Positions 35,703 to 44,799 of a DNA stretch of 64,000 nt are shown piece by piece. The stretch's first letter is position 1, and each line of letters opens with the position of its first letter. This DNA comes from Gluconobacter frateurii (lineage in GTDB: Bacteria; Pseudomonadota; Alphaproteobacteria; Acetobacterales; Acetobacteraceae), in NCBI RefSeq assembly GCF_002723955.1, contig NZ_BEWN01000001.1, positions 372,001 to 436,000 of the forward strand. Reading direction: 5' to 3'. The position numbers and the translations under genes are program-made. The notes under the pieces were generated by a model. The model was given only the letters and a program-made list of their open reading frames with translations, made no database searches and had not been told where the DNA came from.

Positions 35703-37145
35703 ATGGCTACGAAATACGATCTCTTTATCAATAATGAATGGGTCGCTCCGGAAACCAACGAATGGATTTCCGTCGAGAACCCAGCAACCAAAGAAACAGT
35801 GGGGCAGGCTGCCCGGGGAGGAGAAGCAGATCTCGACAGGGCTGTTGCCGCCGCCAAGGCTGCATTTCCTGCTTGGAGCCGCAAGACAGCGACTGAGCGT
35901 GCGGACTACGTGCAAGCTCTTAAGGATCTCGTGAAACGGGACAAAGAGAAGTTGGCTGAGACCATCACGTCTGAAATGGGCAAGCCGCTCAAGGAAGCCC
36001 GTGTTGAGGTTGATTTTGCGATTGGGCTTCTAAGGTTTGCAGCGGAGAACACGTTGCGGCTTCAGGGCGAAATCATTCCAGGCAGCACGTCGGATGAGAA
36101 GATCCTGATCGACCGTGTTCCCTTGGGTGTCATTGGTGCCATCACGGCGTGGAATTTCCCGTTGGCCCTTTGTGCACGCAAGATTGGTCCTGCCATCGCC
36201 GCTGGCAACACGATCGTCGTGAAGCCTCACGAGTTGACGCCTCTCGCATCGCTCCATCTGGCGAAGCTGGTTGAAGAAGCGAAAATCCCTAAGGGTGTCG
36301 TAAATATTGTCACGGGTGATGGACCGGAAGTTGGCGTACCACTGGTTGCACATCCGGACGTGAAGCTCATTACCATGACGGGTTCTACGCCTGCGGGTAA
36401 GAAGATCATGGCAGCGGCGGCGGAAACGCTGAAGGAAGTCCGGCTCGAGCTGGGTGGCAAGGCACCTTTCCTTGTCATGGAAGATGCCGATCTGGAAAAA
36501 GCTGCCGAGGCCGCCGTGCAGTCCCGTTTTATGAATACGGGGCAGGTCTGTACCTGTAATGAGCGCACTTACATTCACGAAGCCGTCTATGACGAATTCG
36601 TTCAGAAGGTTCGTCAGAAGATCGCGGCACTGAAGGTTGGGCTCCCGACTGATCCGGAAACGGATATGGGGCCAAAGGTCAGCGAAGATGAACTGAAGAA
36701 AGTTCACGAGATTGTTGAAAAGGCCATCAAGCAGGGTGCGAAGCTGGAAACCGGTGGCAAGCGGCTGACAGGCGGTGTTTACGACAAGGGCTATTTCTAT
36801 GCGCCCACACTTCTGACGGATGTCTCGCAGGATATGGACATAGTCCATAACGAGGTCTTCGGCCCGGTCATGTCTCTCATCAAGGTGAAGGACTTCGATC
36901 AGGCGCTCGCCTGGGCCAACGATTGCCGTTACGGGCTGTCGGCCTATCTCTTCACAAAGGATCTGGGCCGCATTCTGCGCATGACCCGCGAACTGGAGTT
37001 CGGTGAGGTCTATGTGAACCGTCCGGGCGGCGAAGCACCGCAGGGCTTCCACCATGGCTACAAGGAAAGTGGCCTTGGCGGTGAGGACGGACAGCATGGG
37101 CTGGAAGCCTATGTGCAGACCAAGACGGTTTATCTCAACGCCTGA
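35703..37145 (+). CDS. NAD(P)-dependent aldehyde dehydrogenase (lactaldehyde/succinate-semialdehyde type)
   Basis: A 480-residue aldehyde dehydrogenase of the AldA/GabD-like group. It shows the nicotinamide-binding ITAWNFPLALCARKIGPAIAAGNT stretch in two parts, catalytic E249 in LELGGKAP and nucleophile C283 in NTGQVCTCNERTY. No signal peptide, so it is cytosolic, unlike the membrane PQQ dehydrogenases of acetic acid bacteria. Substrate preference cannot be decided, but AldA-like features (glycolaldehyde, lactaldehyde) are the nearest match. A terminator follows. Confidence 0.9.
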   Translation: MATKYDLFINNEWVAPETNEWISVENPATKETVGQAARGGEADLDRAVAAAKAAFPAWSRKTATERADYVQALKDLVKRDKEKLAETITSEMGKPLKEARVEVDFAIGLLRFAAENTLRLQGEIIPGSTSDEKILIDRVPLGVIGAITAWNFPLALCARKIGPAIAAGNTIVVKPHELTPLASLHLAKLVEEAKIPKGVVNIVTGDGPEVGVPLVAHPDVKLITMTGSTPAGKKIMAAAAETLKEVRLELGGKAPFLVMEDADLEKAAEAAVQSRFMNTGQVCTCNERTYIHEAVYDEFVQKVRQKIAALKVGLPTDPETDMGPKVSEDELKKVHEIVEKAIKQGAKLETGGKRLTGGVYDKGYFYAPTLLTDVSQDMDIVHNEVFGPVMSLIKVKDFDQALAWANDCRYGLSAYLFTKDLGRILRMTRELEFGEVYVNRPGGEAPQGFHHGYKESGLGGEDGQHGLEAYVQTKTVYLNA

Positions 37146-37155
37146 TTTCTCTGAG

Positions 37156-37184
37156 GGCAGCCCGGAAATCGGGCTGCCTTTTTT
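37156..37184 (+). terminator. Rho-independent terminator after the aldehyde dehydrogenase gene
   Basis: GGCAGCCCG and CGGGCTGCC form a perfect 9 bp stem with a 5-base loop, followed by TTTTTT. Confidence 0.88.
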
Positions 37185-37202
37185 CATGAAAGGACCGGGA
37201 AC

Positions 37203-37730
37203 ATGGTTAAAGTTGCAGCACTGGCCACGGATGGCCTTGAAGAAATCGAACTGACCTCCCCCAAGGAAGCACTGGAAAAAGCTGGTGCGACTGTCACCGT
37301 GATTTCGCTGAAAGCCGGCGAATTTCAGGCCGTGAACAAGGACATCTATCCGTCGAACAAAATCCGTGCGGATCTGGCGATTGTTGAAGCAAAGGCTTCA
37401 GATTTCGATGCTCTTCTGCTTCCGGGTGGTCTGGCTTCACCGGATGCCCTGCGTATGAACAAGGATGTCGTGGCATTTGTGAAAGCGTTCGTGAAGGCCA
37501 ACAAGCCGATTGCCGCGATCTGCCATGGTGCCCAAACGCTGATTGAAGTGAATGAACTGCGCGGTCGCACCGTAACGTCGTGGCCAGCCATCAAGACCGA
37601 TTTTCAGAATGCTGGCGCGGATTGGGTGGACACGGAAGTCGTGACAGACGGGCCTTATGTGTTTTCCCGCTGCCCTGATGATCTCCCGGCATTCAACAAG
37701 GCCATCATCAAGCATTTCAAACTCGGCTAA
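37203..37730 (+). CDS. DJ-1/PfpI family protein
   Basis: A 175-residue protein of the DJ-1/PfpI (class I glutamine amidotransferase-like) superfamily. The nucleophile-elbow cysteine is C107 in AAICHGAQTL, followed by the family-typical LRGRTVTSWPAI. Members act as deglycases, glyoxalases or chaperones. Its place after an aldehyde dehydrogenase gene suggests a shared role in handling reactive carbonyls, although a terminator separates the two. Start at the ATG after AAAGGACCGGGAAC. Confidence 0.9.
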   Translation: MVKVAALATDGLEEIELTSPKEALEKAGATVTVISLKAGEFQAVNKDIYPSNKIRADLAIVEAKASDFDALLLPGGLASPDALRMNKDVVAFVKAFVKANKPIAAICHGAQTLIEVNELRGRTVTSWPAIKTDFQNAGADWVDTEVVTDGPYVFSRCPDDLPAFNKAIIKHFKLG

Positions 37731-37739
37731 CGGCTTATC

Positions 37740-38090
37740 TTACCAGGGTTGGATGAACGAATCATGGATCGGATGATCGTCCACCCTGCGTGTTGATGTG
37801 ATCTGCCAGTGATCCTTCACAAACCGGGACTTCAGGCGGCTCCCCTTGAGGGACTGCCGAAGCGCCTGCTGGATCGTAAGTGCTCCTGAAAGTGCCGGGG
37901 CTTTCAGGTTTCCAAGGGTTGCTGAATCTACCTGAATAAAGCATCCGGTTTCGCGGGTTAGATCCTGCAAACGTTCATCCAGGCGTTGAATGGGAAGAGA
38001 CAAGGGAACGGTGTCTTTTGTGCAAGCTCCCGAGGCAAAGGTAGGGCAGACAAGAGCCGCAGTGAGAAGCGCCAGAACTCGATAAGACAT
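37740..38090 (-). CDS. Stand-alone STN (secretin/TonB short N-terminal) domain protein
   Basis: A 116-residue exported protein: signal peptide MSYRVLALLTAALVCPTFASG (split here as about 21 residues) followed by a single STN domain, seen as LSLPIQRLDERLQDLT, GCFIQVDS, APALSGALTIQQALRQSL and a final WQITSTR strand. STN domains normally head TonB-dependent transducers such as FecA, or secretins, where they contact partners in the periplasm. Here it stands alone. The ATG at 38090 is preceded by GAAGG. It is 85 bp downstream of the retropepsin-like gene on the same strand. Confidence 0.75.
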   Translation of the reverse strand: MSYRVLALLTAALVCPTFASGACTKDTVPLSLPIQRLDERLQDLTRETGCFIQVDSATLGNLKAPALSGALTIQQALRQSLKGSRLKSRFVKDHWQITSTRRVDDHPIHDSFIQPW

Positions 38091-38175
38091 GCTGCCTTCT
38101 TTCAAATGACCTTTTCCTAACGACGTAACGGAAAGAAAGCTGACGATGGGCAGCTTTCGTCATTCCAGACATGTT

Positions 38176-39603
38176 TTAATTGAAACAGGCTTTGTGTTCT
38201 GGCCAGTCGAACTGGAGCGATCCGTATTTGAGAAGGCCGTAGGTGAGGGCAGAGGGAACACTGTCTGTAGCAGTAAGAGTGAATCGGATCTGATCTGTGA
38301 TGGATACAGCTCCGATAGAGAGAACGGCGGGAACTGTCGCTGTCTGGCTGGACTGGCGCCCCGAAGCGGTCTCCTGAAAGTCGCTGCTGATTTCACCGCT
38401 TGCCGGGATGTGTGACGTCCGGACATTCAGAACCGCTTCGTTATTATCGCCTGTATCGACCATGGCCATTTCAGAATGTGATCCCTGCTGAATGGGGAGA
38501 AGCCATTGGCTGGCATACCCTGCCCGCAGGGAGGCGGTGATAAGATCAGCCGTGCATTGGAAAGGTGCGTGAAGGCCATAGGTCATGCCCTGGCGCGTTA
38601 TCGTGACGTGCCGAAGCTGGCTGAGCTGTTGCAGGCCAATAACGATTTCTGTGCCTTGGGAAACAGCAAAAAGCTGGTTCAGGAAAACGGTCTTGCCAAG
38701 GACGAGCGAGGGCATCAGAACGAATTCCTGAGAGGATATCTTGCCGGACCCGTCTGATACGGCGTTGGTATTACCGATGACCCGCAACTTATGCGCGCGG
38801 ACGAATTTTTCTGGAACCAGTCCTGTCAGGGTAGCGGTTCCAATCAGAGCACAGGTAGTTTCACCATCCAGAATGACCTGCGTAGCGGCTGCCCTGACGC
38901 CTTGCTGGGTAAAAGTTGAGGGCATCGTGCTGAAGCTGACGGTATCGAAGAATGGCAATCGCACCGCCTGATCCGGAATGCTTGCGGCCGGGACGGTGAG
39001 TGTCATGGGCTGGGCGTTGCTGAATTCCAGGTTGGGCATATGATAATAGGCGCGGAGAGGCTTGAAATACTGCCGCTCGATCTTTTCCTGCAGGAGAGCC
39101 CATCCGCGGATATGGCCCCGCAGAAGCAGGTTCCCACTTCGGGTCTGTTCAATCATAAAATCAAGCGGATTTACCGTGCGCTCAGGGTCGGCGATTGGTC
39201 CCAGTTTGCTGGTCATGGTGTTCAGCAACAGATCACTGGTTTCATAGTCCCCATGCAGCCGGGCGATTGCACTCAGGCAAAAACCGAGCATGACTTTATG
39301 CGAGAACGTAGGCTCTTTCTGGATGAGATGCGCCAGTTCTGTTTGAATAAACTGGAGCCGGGCCTCATCCCCATGGGCGAGAGCCTCGAAAATCCCGTAA
39401 TTGTCTTCCACGTGAAGTACCGGGCGGCCACCCGGTACCTCCTCAACCATGTCTGGCGTGAAGGCATCTACGGACGCGGCCTGAGCTGACGTGACCCCGA
39501 GCGCCAAGGCAGGAATGAGCGCTGAGACTGAAGCCGAGTGCCTTAACAAGGTGCGGCAGATCTGGATTTTGTAACTTAAAGACTCGAAATGAAATATAAA
39601 CAT
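38176..39603 (-). CDS. Exported protein with two retropepsin-like aspartic protease domains, first degenerate
   Basis: A 475-residue protein with a signal peptide (cleavage near SAQA|AS, about 42), a helical N-terminal region (about 60-190), then two retropepsin-like halves. In the first (about 215-340) the catalytic DTG is replaced: ALIGTATLTGL (252-262), with the family-typical VIGLQQLSQL later (321-330). The second (about 360-475) keeps a DTG at 383-385 in MVDTGDNN and ends LLKYGSLQFDWPEH. So it could be an active/inactive pair. The start is uncertain; a downstream TTG is also possible. I know no characterised homologue. Confidence 0.7.
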   Translation of the reverse strand: MFIFHFESLSYKIQICRTLLRHSASVSALIPALALGVTSAQAASVDAFTPDMVEEVPGGRPVLHVEDNYGIFEALAHGDEARLQFIQTELAHLIQKEPTFSHKVMLGFCLSAIARLHGDYETSDLLLNTMTSKLGPIADPERTVNPLDFMIEQTRSGNLLLRGHIRGWALLQEKIERQYFKPLRAYYHMPNLEFSNAQPMTLTVPAASIPDQAVRLPFFDTVSFSTMPSTFTQQGVRAAATQVILDGETTCALIGTATLTGLVPEKFVRAHKLRVIGNTNAVSDGSGKISSQEFVLMPSLVLGKTVFLNQLFAVSQGTEIVIGLQQLSQLRHVTITRQGMTYGLHAPFQCTADLITASLRAGYASQWLLPIQQGSHSEMAMVDTGDNNEAVLNVRTSHIPASGEISSDFQETASGRQSSQTATVPAVLSIGAVSITDQIRFTLTATDSVPSALTYGLLKYGSLQFDWPEHKACFN

Positions 39604-39670
39604 ACAAAAGGCATAACCTGCCTGCCTGGCAACGTCATCCGTCTGGGTGCCGGAAGGTTAGTCTCCAAAT

Positions 39671-39728
39671 AAAAAAAGCGCTGTCCGATCTGCCCTTCTC
39701 TTTCCGGCAGATCGGACACCGCTTTTTC
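39671..39728 (-). terminator. Bidirectional terminator after glpQ
   Basis: A 13 bp perfect core stem, TGTCCGATCTGCC with GGCAGATCGGACA, extends outward by AGCG/CGCT-type pairs with one mismatch; loop of 11. On the minus strand it is followed by seven T, and on the plus strand by five T. Confidence 0.88.
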
Positions 39729-39749
39729 AGGGAGCAGAGAAATTCTGGT

Positions 39750-40862
39750 TCAGAAAGTCGTATCTACAAGCTGCCGACCAAGTGCCGGGTCATCCGTGAA
39801 GAACCCGTCGATCCCCATATCCAGATAGCGGCGGACTTCCGCAATCATGCCAGCCGGATTGCGTGCTGCGGGACCGGCGTCATTCCGGAGCTGGGCGGGA
39901 AGGAAATAGTTTTCCGGACGAGCCGTGTAGGAATGAACGAGCAGGCCCGCACGGTGAGCGTCATCCACGAGCGTGCTGGGATCAAGCCACGCACCTTTGG
40001 AATCGCGTGGGATCAGATCCGTGTTCGAAGGGCCAATGACGTCAGCATACCGGCGCACATTCTTGAGGCCGTCCGGCGTCATCAGATCGCCGAAGGTGGT
40101 CGTCTTGCCTGCTGCGGCGAGATCGGGCGGAACCTGCTTGCGCTCACCCATCAGAAGCATCAGCCGTGTCTGTGGATTGATCGCCAGCGCCTGCTCCCGG
40201 ATACGGGCGAGGTTGGACGTCTCGAAAGACTGGATTTCGAGCGGGGCCTGACGCGTATATTCGTGAGTCGCGATGGTCTTCAGGAAGATCGCTTCTGGAT
40301 CATGGCCGAGGCTGTGAAAATGGGTGGAATGCTTGAGTTCCGGGATGAGGCCAAAGGTCTTGCCGGTGGCAGCAGCCTGAGCGGCCACAACTTCAATAAC
40401 TTCCTCAAACGTCGGAATTTCAAAGCGGTCGTTGTAGCGGGTGTTATGGACACGAAGGGTGGCCAGACGCTCACGGGCCCGGAGTGTTTTCAGTTCCGCA
40501 AGTGTAAAATCCGTGGTGAACCAGCCGGTCTGCTTTTGTCCGTCGATGGTGACGGTCTTTTTGCGGTCGGCAAATTCCGGATGGTCTGAAACATCCGTCG
40601 TATCGGCGATGTTGCTTTCATGGCGGACGACCAGATGGCCATCCTTCGTCATGACCAGATCGGGTTCGATGAAATCGGCGCCGTCCAGCATCGCCTTGGC
40701 ATAAGCGCCAAGTGTGTGTTCAGGGCGAAGGGCCGACGCGCCGCGGTGGGCGAACACCAATGGTTTTGGCGCCAGGGAAGGAGCCGCCTTTGCAGAGCGG
40801 CTTAGGTGAAGGGCAGGGATGCCTGCAGAAAGCAGGCCCAAAGTGCGGCGGCGCGTCAGCAT
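39750..40862 (-). CDS. glpQ: Glycerophosphodiester phosphodiesterase GlpQ, periplasmic
   Basis: GlpQ hydrolyses glycerophosphodiesters from phospholipid to glycerol-3-phosphate and an alcohol. The 370-residue precursor has a signal with a Tat-like TRRRTLG start (3-9) and cleavage near AKA|AP. Active-site elements are present: AHRGAS (H39, R40), the metal site EPDLVMTKDG (E66, D68) and H81 in VVRHES, plus PELKH. It follows the TonB receptor by 10 bp on the same strand, so the two form one operon ending at the terminator; a Pho-box-like array precedes the operon. Confidence 0.95.
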   Translation of the reverse strand: MLTRRRTLGLLSAGIPALHLSRSAKAAPSLAPKPLVFAHRGASALRPEHTLGAYAKAMLDGADFIEPDLVMTKDGHLVVRHESNIADTTDVSDHPEFADRKKTVTIDGQKQTGWFTTDFTLAELKTLRARERLATLRVHNTRYNDRFEIPTFEEVIEVVAAQAAATGKTFGLIPELKHSTHFHSLGHDPEAIFLKTIATHEYTRQAPLEIQSFETSNLARIREQALAINPQTRLMLLMGERKQVPPDLAAAGKTTTFGDLMTPDGLKNVRRYADVIGPSNTDLIPRDSKGAWLDPSTLVDDAHRAGLLVHSYTARPENYFLPAQLRNDAGPAARNPAGMIAEVRRYLDMGIDGFFTDDPALGRQLVDTTF

Positions 40863-40872
40863 GGATCAATCC

Positions 40873-43251
40873 TTACAGTGTGGCGTTCAGTGTCAGGAAG
40901 AAGCTGCGGGGCGCAACCGGATAAGCCGTAAACTGACCGGAAGCCTGGGTCGCGTTAATGGTGGACCAGGCGCGGGTGTTAGTCAGATTGGTGATGTTAC
41001 CCTGCACGCGCAGGGCCGCAATGTGCGGAATACCATGGAACGTGTAGCCCGCGTTCATGTCGAACTGCGCGTATGGTGCAGCATACAGGTCGTTCGTATA
41101 GGTCGCATAACGCTTGCCGGTTACGACGCCGATGAACTGGCCGTAGGCGTTGCCCCAGTTGGTGCTGAAGACGAACTTCTCGGACCATGCCGGCATGCCA
41201 ACGACGTTCTTGCCCGCTGTATGCACGACTGTCGTGCCGGTGCTGTAGTTATCGTTGTACGTGGACTTGTTGTAGGAAAGGCCGTTGTAAAGCGAGAAAT
41301 GTTCGCCGAAATGGGACGTGAAGGAGAAGTCCATACCGTCTGTCGTTACGGAACCCACGTTGGCCAGCGTCGTGGCGGAGCCTACGATGGAAGACAGTGT
41401 CTGTGTTGTGGCAATGGCCAGCAGGCGGTTCGAGAAGTGAACATGGTAGTAGGAGAGCTGGCCTTCGATGGATGTGAGCGGGCCAAGATGGATCTGACGG
41501 TGCTCACGCAGACCGGTTTCATACGTCCATGATGTTTCCGGCTTACCGTTCTTCTTGAACTCTTCAAACGCGGCCTGGCTGGTGGCGCCCCAGGGAGTGG
41601 CGTTGCCATAGCCCGCATCCTGATAGGAGCGCATGTTTTCCTGAATGGTGGCAAACCACTGTTCGTTCGGCGTGATGTTCCAGACTGCACCGAAGGAAGG
41701 CAGGAACGGACGTTCTGCAGCAATCGTACCACCCGGAGCCGTGACGGCGTAGGACGGAGACAGGGAGCCGGGCTTGGCAGCGACGGGCAGGGTGCCATTC
41801 GTGTAAACCAGCTCCGACTTGAAGCCAGCCGTCAGGGAGAAGTTCTTGGAAATCTGCCAGTTGTCCTGCAGATGGGTCACGAACGTGTTGGTGTAAAAGT
41901 TGTTCGTGTACTGGTCGATCAGGGCGTTCTGCTGGCGCTCATACGGTGTTGTGGGGTTGTTCGCATCAAGCGCGTACCAGCGACGGGCCTGCGTATTGTT
42001 GTTGCGCTCGTACCAGCCGCCGACTTCGATGGAATGCTTGCCGAGATGGTAGCGGAGCGTGGACATCAGGCCACCACGGTTGTCCCAGTATTCCGTCGTA
42101 CGGGTTGCATAGCCGGAGCCGCCGAAGACCGTGCTGAGATCCTGCCCCGGGAAATAGGCTGCGAACAGCGTCGGAAGACCGGCAGCCGTAATCGGCCCTG
42201 CAACGACGCCTTCACCCAGATCATGATGATAATAGATGGAGTTGTCCCAGTGCAGGTCCGCATTGAAATCATGCGTCCATTTTGCATAGGCGAGGAAATC
42301 TTCGCGCTGGGCTGCAGAGTAATAGTTACGGTAATTCAGGCCTGCGTTCGTGTAGGCAGCTGAATTGATATAGGATTTTGCGTAGTTGTAGTTAGGGTAT
42401 GTGAAGGGGCGGACGTACGTGCCGTAGCCCTGCGGCAGCGTTACGCTGTCTTCGTTCGGCTCAACCTTCTGGGACCAGTCGAAGAAAGCCGAGAAGTGGT
42501 CATGCGCGCCATTGTGCACGAACTTGGCGTTGACCTGATAGCCACCCTGATGACCGGCAAAGTCCCACGCGCGGGCATCCTGACGGGCGAACGAGACATA
42601 GGCAGAGTTGCCATTTCCGAATTCGCCTGTGTCGAGACGGGCAAAAGTGCGGAACGTGGACCAGCTGCCAAAAACCTGTTCGATCTGGGCACCACGCTTG
42701 CGCAGTGGGTCCTGCGTTGCGAATTCGAGCGTACCACCGAGGTTAGAGGTGGACGCTGTTCCAAGACCGCCTGCACCGGTGGCAATGGATGCTGATCCGA
42801 TGTTTTCGCTGATGGCGGCGCGCTGCGGGGAAAGGCCGTTATAGTTACCGTAAGCCTGATCACCGAGGGGAATGCCATCCAGCGTGTAGCCAAGCTGGTT
42901 CTGGTTGAAACCATGCACGTACAGGGAAGAGTTCTGCTCGTTGTTGCCCCAGGGATCCGCATTGTTGAACACAACGCCCGGCAGGATCTGGAGTGACTTG
43001 ATGGGGTTGATACCCGGCAGGATACGCTGGATCTGAACGCGACCCAGTGTCTGTTCGGAGCGGGTCCGTTTGGCCGTGATGACCAGCTGCTCAGAACCGC
43101 CCGAAACAGAAGCTGCCTTGTGAGCGGCCGTATGTTTCTTAGCGGTCTTGGACGTATCAGCACCCTGAGCAGACGGCAGAGCCATGCACACTGCTAACGG
43201 AGAACAGAAAAGAAAGAGCAACCCTTTGTTGCGCTTGGACTTTGAAGGCAT
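40873..43251 (-). CDS. TonB-dependent outer-membrane receptor, glpQ-linked
   Basis: A 792-residue TonB-dependent receptor: signal peptide (1-30, ending SAQG), a TonB-box-like segment (SEQLVITAKR, about 53-62), plug domain (about 65-190, SLQILPGVVFNN, YTLDGIPLGD) and an aromatic-rich 22-strand barrel. No STN domain precedes the plug. It is co-transcribed with glpQ, suggesting uptake of glycerophosphodiesters or other organophosphates rather than iron. It ends in a strand without the usual final aromatic (LNATL). Confidence 0.93.
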   Translation of the reverse strand: MPSKSKRNKGLLFLFCSPLAVCMALPSAQGADTSKTAKKHTAAHKAASVSGGSEQLVITAKRTRSEQTLGRVQIQRILPGINPIKSLQILPGVVFNNADPWGNNEQNSSLYVHGFNQNQLGYTLDGIPLGDQAYGNYNGLSPQRAAISENIGSASIATGAGGLGTASTSNLGGTLEFATQDPLRKRGAQIEQVFGSWSTFRTFARLDTGEFGNGNSAYVSFARQDARAWDFAGHQGGYQVNAKFVHNGAHDHFSAFFDWSQKVEPNEDSVTLPQGYGTYVRPFTYPNYNYAKSYINSAAYTNAGLNYRNYYSAAQREDFLAYAKWTHDFNADLHWDNSIYYHHDLGEGVVAGPITAAGLPTLFAAYFPGQDLSTVFGGSGYATRTTEYWDNRGGLMSTLRYHLGKHSIEVGGWYERNNNTQARRWYALDANNPTTPYERQQNALIDQYTNNFYTNTFVTHLQDNWQISKNFSLTAGFKSELVYTNGTLPVAAKPGSLSPSYAVTAPGGTIAAERPFLPSFGAVWNITPNEQWFATIQENMRSYQDAGYGNATPWGATSQAAFEEFKKNGKPETSWTYETGLREHRQIHLGPLTSIEGQLSYYHVHFSNRLLAIATTQTLSSIVGSATTLANVGSVTTDGMDFSFTSHFGEHFSLYNGLSYNKSTYNDNYSTGTTVVHTAGKNVVGMPAWSEKFVFSTNWGNAYGQFIGVVTGKRYATYTNDLYAAPYAQFDMNAGYTFHGIPHIAALRVQGNITNLTNTRAWSTINATQASGQFTAYPVAPRSFFLTLNATL

Positions 43252-43318
43252 GGTGGTCTTCCCGTAACGAGCCAGAATCGAAACGGGCGGAAACTAAGCG
43301 CAATACTCTGAGGTGTGT

Positions 43319-43358
43319 GTGAACCTAGTGTGAAGCTCGGGTGACAGTTTTATGACGC
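43319..43358 (-). promoter_or_regulatory. Four tandem Pho-box-like half-sites
   Basis: On the minus strand the 7-mers GCGTCAT, CTGTCAC, GCTTCAC and GGTTCAC start exactly 11 bp apart (at 43358, 43347, 43336, 43325), each followed by a 4-base spacer. The PhoB box is CTGTCAT-N4-CTGTCA(T/C); the second unit fits fully, the others share TCA at positions 4-6. The array lies about 70-105 bp upstream of the TonB receptor start and overlaps the stop of the HerA-like gene. Confidence 0.55.
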
Positions 43359-44795
43359 CGTTTGCCAGCCTAGGCCCACGATCGCGACGCGACGTCCGAA
43401 CGGGGTCTCCTGCAACACTATGACTTCTCTTTCTTCAAGATAAGCCAGTTGGCGGCGGGCACGGCCCAGCGAATGGGTCCCGTATGCGCGCGCTAAAGCA
43501 TCATCGTCCGGGCAGGTCTCCGAATCGAGGGCGGTGCGCGCCAGCAAGAGAAAGACGCCTTGCACGTCTTCCGGCAGGGACGCTGCAATGGCTTCGGCTT
43601 TCTGCCAGTCCTCGCTTTCTGCGCGCTCCCGGTCCAGACCCGCGCGGATCGTAGCCAGGATGCGCTGGAAGCGCCCGAGATCCAGAATATTCCGCGACAG
43701 ACCCTGAATGCGGGCCCGGAGCTGAAAGTCCTGATACAGGGTGGCGAGCGGCTTGTAGTCCGCGCCGTCTTCAGACGCGACGCCAGCAACCATGTCCCAG
43801 ATCTGGGCAGGATCAATCTCGGTAATGTCAGCCGTTGCAGCAGGTTCTTCGGCAGCCTCTCGTGTAGCGCCATACGCATCGAGCTGCGCGAGAAGATCAG
43901 GCGGCGGTGGCCGTGTTTCACGGCGCGGGCGTGGCGAGAACTCGTGGACGGGTTCCAGGATAATGTCCCGTAGGTCCTCGGCATCCATGGGTTGGAGCGG
44001 TACCAGAACCGGCCCCGTGTTGTGGCTTGCTGTTTCCACCGGTCCGATCGTCAGGAGCTTCGGGCGTCGGGACAGTGCCGGGCCGAGCGCCATGAACTGT
44101 CCGCGCGCCAGATCCCGGAAAGACTCTGCGGCACGGCGTTCCATGCCCAGAAGATCGGCAGCGCGGGCCATGTCGATATCCAGAAAGGTTCGGCCCATCA
44201 GGAAGTTCGATGCTTCGGCTGCAACGTTCTTCGCCAGCTTGGCCAGACGCTGCGTGGCGATGACGCCTGCCAGACCACGCTTACGGCCACGGCACATGAG
44301 GTTCGTCATGGCACCCAGCGAGAGGCGCCGGGCTTCGTCGGATGTGTCCCCGCCTGCGACAGGGGCGAAAAGCTGCGCTTCATCCACGACGACGAGGGCC
44401 GGATACCAGTGCGCGCGGGGGGCTTCGAACATGCCGTTGAGGAACGCCCCGGCCGCACGCAGCTGCATCTCGGCTTCCACCTGCTCCAGATTGAGGACAA
44501 CCGATGCACGATGGGCTCTGACACGTTCGCCAGCAGCACGAAGGCTGGCTTCAGACTGGTCTTCAACATCGATCACCAGATGACCATAGCGCTCAGCTAA
44601 AGTGACGAAATCGCCTTCCGGATCGATCATGATCTGCTGGACGAGTGTTGCGGTCTGTTCCAGCAGGCGGCGCAGAAGATGGGATTTGCCCGAGCCGGAG
44701 TTACCCTGAACCAGCAGGCGCGTAGCCAGCAGTTCCGGCAAATCAATGCAGGTGTCTGAGCCGTCGCGGCCCTGTCCGAGAACGATGGATGTCAT
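43350..44795 (-). CDS. HerA-like (DUF87) P-loop ATPase
   Basis: A 481-residue protein of the HerA/FtsK hexameric ATPase clan: Walker A GNSGSGKS (31-38), Walker B VVVDEAQLF (135-143), and GRKRGLAGVIATQRLAKL with sensor and arginine-finger-like residues. The last 150 residues look like a separate helical/winged-helix domain. Archaeal HerA works with NurA nuclease in end resection and in some defence systems; no nuclease gene lies nearby here. It follows the flavoprotein gene by 4 bp. DNA processing is likely, but the precise role is unknown. Confidence 0.82.
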   Translation of the reverse strand: MTSIVLGQGRDGSDTCIDLPELLATRLLVQGNSGSGKSHLLRRLLEQTATLVQQIMIDPEGDFVTLAERYGHLVIDVEDQSEASLRAAGERVRAHRASVVLNLEQVEAEMQLRAAGAFLNGMFEAPRAHWYPALVVVDEAQLFAPVAGGDTSDEARRLSLGAMTNLMCRGRKRGLAGVIATQRLAKLAKNVAAEASNFLMGRTFLDIDMARAADLLGMERRAAESFRDLARGQFMALGPALSRRPKLLTIGPVETASHNTGPVLVPLQPMDAEDLRDIILEPVHEFSPRPRRETRPPPPDLLAQLDAYGATREAAEEPAATADITEIDPAQIWDMVAGVASEDGADYKPLATLYQDFQLRARIQGLSRNILDLGRFQRILATIRAGLDRERAESEDWQKAEAIAASLPEDVQGVFLLLARTALDSETCPDDDALARAYGTHSLGRARRQLAYLEEREVIVLQETPFGRRVAIVGLGWQTAS

Positions 44796-44799
44796 GGTG

